Source: Actinidia chinensis (lineage: Eukaryota; Streptophyta; Magnoliopsida; Ericales; Actinidiaceae). Taken from it: 22,500 nucleotides of DNA. The notes beneath the pieces were generated by a model that had not been told where the DNA came from, did no database searches, and saw only the letters and a program-made list of their open reading frames with translations. The stretch covers positions 1-22,500 of the forward strand of contig VIGQ01001123.1 of assembly GCA_009663005.1 (NCBI GenBank), written 5' to 3'. Positions 17,712-22,500 of the stretch are shown piece by piece. The position numbers were made by a program, and so were the translations under genes. Numbering within the stretch: position 1 is the stretch's first letter; every line of letters starts with the position of its first letter.

Positions 17712-18874
17712 TATATACACGTATACTAACACTGACTTATGCCTTAGGTTTATATCAAGCATTAGCACCTTTTGACGCACTAAAGTTTTTTATATACTAC
17801 AAAAAATATTCAATTTTCAATAGTCAGATTGATCATTCCTGACACCGATATATACAAGAGGGCTAAATTTTAGTTTCAAGCTTAAAATACACTTTCCGAT
17901 TCACCACATCATGAAGCTTCCTGATTGGATACTTGAAAAGGGTGTGAATGGCTTTTTCCCTTTGTGTTACATACATATGCATGTACACTAACGATTAGTA
18001 TAAAATGATATTGAAAAAGGTGTGATGTTTTTTTCCCTTGTTCCCTTTGTGCTAAACAGTAGTGCTTTCTTGCGATAAGTAGAACTTTAATGATATTCTG
18101 CAGCCTCAATTCTCTCTTGGTTCTTGAGTACTTAAAAGGAGAAACGGCTAAACCTGCTTTTTTAAAGAATTAGACTGCTTTTCAAGTATTGTACTATCTC
18201 ATCAATCTCATCCCATAGGATCCATGTTTACCGAGCCCCTATCTCTGGGGTTATACCAGCAAGAGAGTGGAAGATGATTGCAGGGGATATTAGGTGAACT
18301 TTAGAGTGATTTCTATTAAATTTTTTTAATGATTTTCTTTCTTTTTTTGGGAGAAGATTAATGTACATTGTGTATTCCCTTATGTAGATTTAGATGCTAC
18401 CCGTTTTGTATGCTTCAGAATATTTCTTCTCGTCTTCTACATTCAAAACTTAATTTGAATGTTGAAGGCATATCCGAGTAATTATACGTGTGAGAATTGT
18501 TTGTCAATATGAGATAAAAGTTGGAAGTAAGGCGTAAGTTCGAATCTGGCTGTTCCCTCCGAGTTTGCACCTTTTCTGGATCATTCTTTTTGATTCAAGA
18601 ACGAGCTATAGCTGCTTTTAGTTACTGCCTGAGTTGATTAGATGACTGCACAAGACCAATGCCCACTTAGTTAATTTATCAACTTGTCAACATTTTTAAT
18701 TATACCAGTTAGTATCATCTCTTGATGATGAATTCACACTTTCTTTTTTTCTGATTACTTGCTACATAGGGTGTTGTTATATCTGTGACTGAGACTGAAC
18801 GTGTGTTGTTCTTTGACTGTATAATTTCGATAAATCTGTCTCTACAAGTTTTTGGATTTCCATTTTTCTGGCAG
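17246..18874 (+). other. Intron of the decayed gene (1629 bases)
   Basis: The donor GTAAGT at 17246 and the acceptor TTTTTCTGGCAG ending at 18874 are both good plant matches. Joining them keeps one reading frame (phase 1: C from exon 1, GT from exon 2, giving Arg). The intron is T-rich and holds the MITE at 17410-17710. The rest (17711-18870) shows no gene; the minus frames at 17909-18109 and 18777-18995 have no support. Confidence 0.45.
17410..17710. mobile_element. hAT-type MITE with target-site duplication
   Basis: The ends are CAGTGTTTTAAAAA (left) and the reverse complement CAGTGTTCTAAAAA (right). They are followed inward by CGGCCGCCTAGACG on the left and GCGCTAGGCGGTAAGCGG on the right. 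The flanks are TTATATAC and GTATATAC, a 7-of-8 target duplication. The interior (about 300 bp) is AT-rich and non-coding. This is a widespread plant MITE type with CGCCTAGGCG words. Confidence 0.85.
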
Positions 18875-19480
18875 GTCCGAGTGATACGTCGTTTTTTCTC
18901 CTAGAAAAGAAGAACAGCAATAAAGCGCGATAGGCAAAAAAATATGCAGTCCCAAAGAAATGCGCCTGTGAATACACCAAGTGTTGCTTCAACACAAGAA
19001 AATTAAACTTTCTTCAAACAGAACAGCAAATGGAGAATCGACAAACAGAATCAGCCCCACTTGTTGATGAACGGTTGGCTTATTAACCGGAGAAGCTGTG
19101 TCAAAACCCTAGAAACAAATATGCACTATCTTCTAGAACTAGACTTATCAATGGTGATGTGGAGATGTAGTGGCCACCAACACCTGTCAACGGCTAACCG
19201 CCTTCTGCTAGCTGCAGTTATGATTTGTCAGAATGCACAAGTAATGCCACCTCTATGGAGACAAACTCAGCTGCAACAGAGACGAGGAGGGGGTTGTACC
19301 TCGAGACACCAGGAGATTCAAATTTCTACTTGTGGAAAAATCCCATTGGGAAATCAGCCAAGCATGCTTGCACCAGAATCGCAGGCTGATGATCCGTTAT
19401 GGACTCTATATCCTATTCTCCACGACAGGGGGGGTGTGTTGGAGGGCTTTGCTGAGGCTTTCATCGAGGAATTTTTGTAG
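18875..19480 (+). pseudogene. Second exon of the decayed gene
   Basis: The frame continuing from exon 1 starts PSDTSFFLLEKKNSNKAR, then runs to 19386 with only four stops in 170 codons (18931, 19084 and two near 19165 and 19192). It includes QMENRQTESAPLVDERLAY, NPRNKYALSSRTRLINGD and RRGLYLETPGDSNFYLWK. A second frame is fully open from 19061 to 19480 (139 codons) and ends in LEGFAEAFIEEFL before TAG, so the original C-terminus may lie in that frame after a shift. The composition is Ser/Thr/Asn-rich, like a plant nuclear or disordered protein. I do not recognise a family. Either frame alone could be chance; the splice-consistent frame is the better argument. Confidence 0.35.
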
Positions 19481-20280
19481 ATCATTTCTGAATGAATTCA
19501 TAACAAACTAAGCAGTTCATAAATTGTATTAAGGTTTTCTGTCTTATGTTGAACTTAATTCGTCTCTTTGTGTTGAATCGGTGTCCTTATATAGTATCAA
19601 GTTTTGCTGGAGTAAATTGGTCTGTTAATTCCTCCTTGAGTCTCTTCCCCTCCTGCTTTGCTGCTTTGCCGTCAGGGAGGGACTCGAGATACAAATTTGT
19701 ATTGGTCTAGATCTTGATTGTAGAGTTGTGATATGTTTGATGTTTCCCTTTGAATCTGCTTCTGCTGTTGGATGTTGACCTTTTTAATTTCTGGCCATAC
19801 TTGGGGGTTTATAAGCAGTTTGGTATTGGTTTTAATTGTAGCAATAAAGTGCAATCTTCATATGGGGTATATAATATAGATGCGCTCCAAATCTTCAAGA
19901 GGTTATCATGCTTCCTTGGCCATTTTTCAACATTGACGTTGTTATCATTTCTTCAAATTCAACTATTAGCTTATATAAATTGAAGAGTGGTGTTGCAGAG
20001 TACTACAGTTGAGTTCTGGCCGGAAACTCCTGAGAAATCAAACATTGATTCATGAGGATTCAGAATGAGGAGACAGGGAACAATTGAGAAGATAACCGGG
20101 CAGCATCATATATGTTTAATCCTCCATATCAAATACATGTAGTATGTTTTGTACTTCCTTGTCAGGAAAAAGAAATGCTATAAAACATAAGCAGTTGTAT
20201 CAGACTTTGTTCTACACAATCCTTAATGTTTCGATATAATTCTGGGTATAAACTAAGCTTAAATAATTGTTGTCTACAAG
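19481..20280 (+). other. Downstream part of the decayed gene, possible 3' UTR or further exon
   Basis: There is a possible poly-A signal AATAAA at 19841-19846 and an acceptor-like TGGTGTTGCAG near 19998. The following 150 bases could be a 3' exon. No frame is supported. The word AATCTTCAAGAGGTTATCATGC at about 19889 resembles AATCTTCAAGACGCTTATCTTGC at about 21100, hinting that the duplicated unit includes more than the promoter. Confidence 0.3.
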
Positions 20281-21225
20281 GCGCGCGGGGATCAACCAAC
20301 CAAGCTTTAACGTACGTAATAGATTAAAGAAGGTATAATTTCACCTATTGGATAAAACCCAATGGCAGTACCAAATGCTTGGTTTTATGAGCACCACACG
20401 CCACACACCTCTACAGCACACTAGGACACTAACGATGCTATGATTAAAAGACACTTTTTCTTTTGAGGTAGAGTGAGCTAGGAGATAACTCTAGAGAGAG
20501 ATTCTGAAGGTTTTATTATAGTGCACGAGTACTAGATAGAGGTGATAACATAAGAAGAAAGGATTTAGGGGTGGTGCTATATAGGAGAGTAATGCCATTC
20601 ATTTTCTGCAGATTTTATGTATGTACTTAGCTCTATCAATTAGAAAATTCAAAAATTCATCTAATCATCTTATCACCTAATCAAACGTGATATTCGCATA
20701 ACACAATTCTATCCATAACAGCATAGAGCTGCAAACATCTTCACATGTGGAGCATCTCATAAACATTGGTGTGGACATTGTGATCTTCTTGAAACCCCCT
20801 GTTTCTATGAACTGAGAACAAAACTTCATGTCACAGCTTAGTCTATCCCCATGTTTAACCAGGCAAAAACAGTGATTGACTAAAATCTGCTTGTGGTCCT
20901 ATTCCATGCATGCCCACCATGTTACTTGCCTTTTGTCCATGGCAGATTGGAGCCCATGACCAATGCCCAATCCACAACACGATGTAATCCACTTCTTCAA
21001 CTTATTTTCACCTATGGCAGATTTGAGTTAAACTAGTTTATGAATTCTCATAAGCGCCGTTGTAAAATAGTTAAATCTCATCTATAAGGATAACTCAAAA
21101 TCTTCAAGACGCTTATCTTGCTTCCCATCATCACTTTTCACGTTATGCTATTATGTACCAACCAAGATTATAGTAAAACTAGTTCATGCAGTCGCGGGTA
21201 GTGGCAGCATTCAACTCTTTGTTTC
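20281..21225. other. Intergenic stretch, nothing recognised
   Basis: Composition is average and AT-rich. The words GGCAGATT(T)GAG and AACTAGTTTATG/AACTAGTTCATG recur at short distance, and a small hairpin (CTATTGG...CCAATGG) lies near 20345. I see no coding frame or complete element. Confidence 0.4.
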
Positions 21226-21501
21226 ATGTTTGGGGGTTTCGGAGTCCCCTTTTATGGATCTTCGGGCACGAACGCCATCTTTCTTACCAAATCTTGGTTT
21301 CTTCTATCTCCACTCCGGAAGACTTTAGCTAAACAACAATCTAATAATATGGCCTTTGGTTTTGATTGTGAATGGTGTATGGTGGTGTTTAATTTTCCCA
21401 TCGCCATTCATCGCATCATAATGATTCTTCACATTCCACTATTTAGATGCATACGCATTGGTTTTGTTGTAATGTATCACTCTCCTAAATATAGTTAATA
21501 C
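21226..21501 (+). CDS. Hypothetical 90-codon open frame, weak
   Basis: ATG 21226 to TAG opens 90 codons beginning MFGGFGVPFYGSSGTNAIF, with a hydrophobic, Ile/Met-rich second half. No family is recognised. It lies in the spacer between the two promoter copies, with no upstream TATA box that I can support. It may be a decayed exon or chance. Confidence 0.12.
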
Positions 21502-21773
21502 TTTATAAGGAAAGTGAGGGTGTGGATATTCACGTGGTCATTTTTATTTTTAGGGACTAAATTGAAACTTTGTCCAAATAGTGGGACCAATGGTAGTAAA
21601 ATGATCCGTAACATTATCCAAGAAAATTACCCTTTAAAAGGATCATGTATCTTCACGTGCTCACTTTCGCGTCCACGCTTTTAATGATTACTGATTTAGG
21701 GACTCTGTCGAAACCATTAATATTCCGCCAGGGTTCTAATGTTGAATCCAAGTATACAACTAAGTGGACTTTC

Positions 21774-21838
21774 AAACTACAGTGATCTTGGTGAAATTTA
21801 TCTAATAAACTACAGGGATTTTGGTCATTCCAATTTCC
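21774..21838. repeat. Short direct repeat of about 22 bp upstream of copy 2
   Basis: AAACTACAGTGATCTTGGTGA recurs 32 bases later as AAACTACAGGGATTTTGGTCA. A similar pair (GGGGTATTTTGG) lies just upstream of copy 1 near 16280, so the repeat may be part of the duplicated unit. Confidence 0.6.
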
Positions 21839-22349
21839 TTTTCTCCCAGTTTTTGAGTTGTAATCCTAATTCCTCATATAAATCAAACACTATAAAAGAT
21901 CCCAAATGGAGTCCATATAGCCAGTCAGTGCTACTTGGCAAGACTCTATCTCCAAAAAGTGAATTTTTGCTTGCTTGTCGTGCACCGTGTAACCAGTCAA
22001 ATCCCTAAAGACTCACCTATAATTAACGAACTACCTACCATACTTGCGGCGCTCTCAGCAGAGTTTTCTTTCTTTCCTCTGTTCTGCCAGATTCTATGAG
22101 TTAACAAGTCAAACGATTTGCCAGCTTTCGATGCACCTTGGCGCACAGAGCAAATCCCTATATAACGTGCGCCTATATATTACCAACTCACTCTTCCATA
22201 TTTACTCGCAAACCAATTTCTGTCTCTGTCTTCGTTTTTTTCTTGCTCTCTGCTAAACCTATTTTCCCCGTTATCAGCTTTGTTTCTCCCTCTCTTCGTC
22301 CTGCTTCTCCAGCAATCATTCCGAAGAGAATTGGTAGAGAACGCTTGTT
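21827..22349 (+). promoter_or_regulatory. Promoter and 5' leader of copy 2
   Basis: This aligns with 16305-16813: CCCAGTTT then TAATCCTAATTC, AAATGGAGTCCA, GCAAGACTCTATC, AACGATTTGCCA (22112-22123) and GTGCGCCTATATATTACC with the TATA box at 22173-22182. A CT-rich leader follows. The expected transcription start is near 22205. Confidence 0.6.
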
Positions 22350-22500
22350 ATGAATCGAATGGCTAACAGGCTTCTTGAAGGCCTCAATTCGGTCACCGAT
22401 CAAGAGACTGATTATGACTACCTATTCAACAAGATTATTGGAACGATTTGCCATTCGTGGGATCATTCTCAAGCGTGACGTTTTACGATCAGCATGGTAC
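22350..22500 (+). pseudogene. First exon of copy 2, cut by the window end
   Basis: ATG 22350 (or 22359, aligned with ATG 16814 of copy 1) opens 42 codons, MNRMANRLLEGLNSVTDQ through DYDY, and ends at TGA 22476. From 22421 the +2 frame reads PIQQDYWNDLPFVGS and SVTFYDQHG, which is coding-like and lines up in bases with NVTF of copy 1. Copy 2 is two bases longer between the ATG and this point. Either a frame break has occurred or the true start differs. Only the first 150 bases are visible, so a working gene further right cannot be excluded. Confidence 0.4.

Noticed and set aside
18520..18560. tRNA-gene or SINE B box (AGTTCGAATCT)
   Set aside because: There is no A box at the right distance and no cloverleaf or SINE tail; a single 11-base match is expected by chance.
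22188..22403. 71-codon minus frame at the right end
   Set aside because: It is antisense to the leader and first exon of copy 2 and has no independent support.
1..22500. CRISPR array, bacterial operon or defence system
   Set aside because: There is no regular spacer-repeat structure, no Shine-Dalgarno-led gene clusters and no prokaryotic gene density; plant repeats account for the tandem structures.

Overview
The window looks like intergenic and low-gene-density DNA from a eudicot plant nuclear genome. It is AT-rich and full of simple repeats, with plant LTR-retrotransposon remnants, MITE-like inverted repeats and one decayed, intron-containing gene. I see no long intact protein-coding gene, no tRNA, no rRNA, no CRISPR array and nothing bacterial. 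Almost all open frames longer than 60 codons are chance or low-complexity frames; the coding signals I trust are short motif matches inside broken frames.

Left part (1-7450). Positions 1-1926 on the minus strand are a decayed Ty3/Gypsy gag-pol of the chromovirus (Del/Tekay-like) type: gag start, gag core motif, zinc knuckle, protease and the approach to reverse transcriptase, which continues off the left edge. A primer-binding-site relic and a long LTR follow (from 2149 to roughly 4.3 kb), with two internal tandem-repeat arrays. A second minus-oriented LTR with a perfect TGGTATCAGAGC primer site begins at 5062. Its element keeps only a short leader. Both LTRs share one architecture: primer site, U5, roughly 65-bp tandem repeats, an AT-rich stretch, a splice-donor-like site, then a GC-richer leader and a GA run. 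Weak inverted ends at 4753 and 7449 may belong to another element around the second LTR.

Middle (7450-12990). AT-rich filler is followed by a row of inverted-repeat elements: a MITE at 8303-8722, a near-palindromic MITE at 8870-9143, and an element with about 250-bp inverted arms at 9141-10048 that may carry a captured fragment. Next come a minisatellite built on a TGTGCAAATTTT monomer with a higher-order A-B-C-D organisation (10240-10935), CT runs, a GC-rich hAT-like element (11648-12155) and a small 20-bp tandem repeat (12729-12795).

Right part (12990-22500). A plus-oriented LTR with TATA box and primer site (about 13055-13784), a 62-bp tandem array and a broken antisense coiled-coil reading frame (14716-15870) together resemble a deleted Tat-lineage element with its extra antisense ORF. 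From about 16300 there is a promoter, 5' leader and first exon of a decayed gene. It has a good intron (17246-18874, holding a hAT MITE with target duplication) and a second exon. The same promoter and first-exon segment recurs about 5.55 kb further on (21827-22500), so the window ends just inside a second copy. I could not identify the encoded family. I found no convincing new biological system; the most useful leads are the duplicated promoter/first exon, the long-arm inverted-repeat element, the antisense frame and the higher-order minisatellite.
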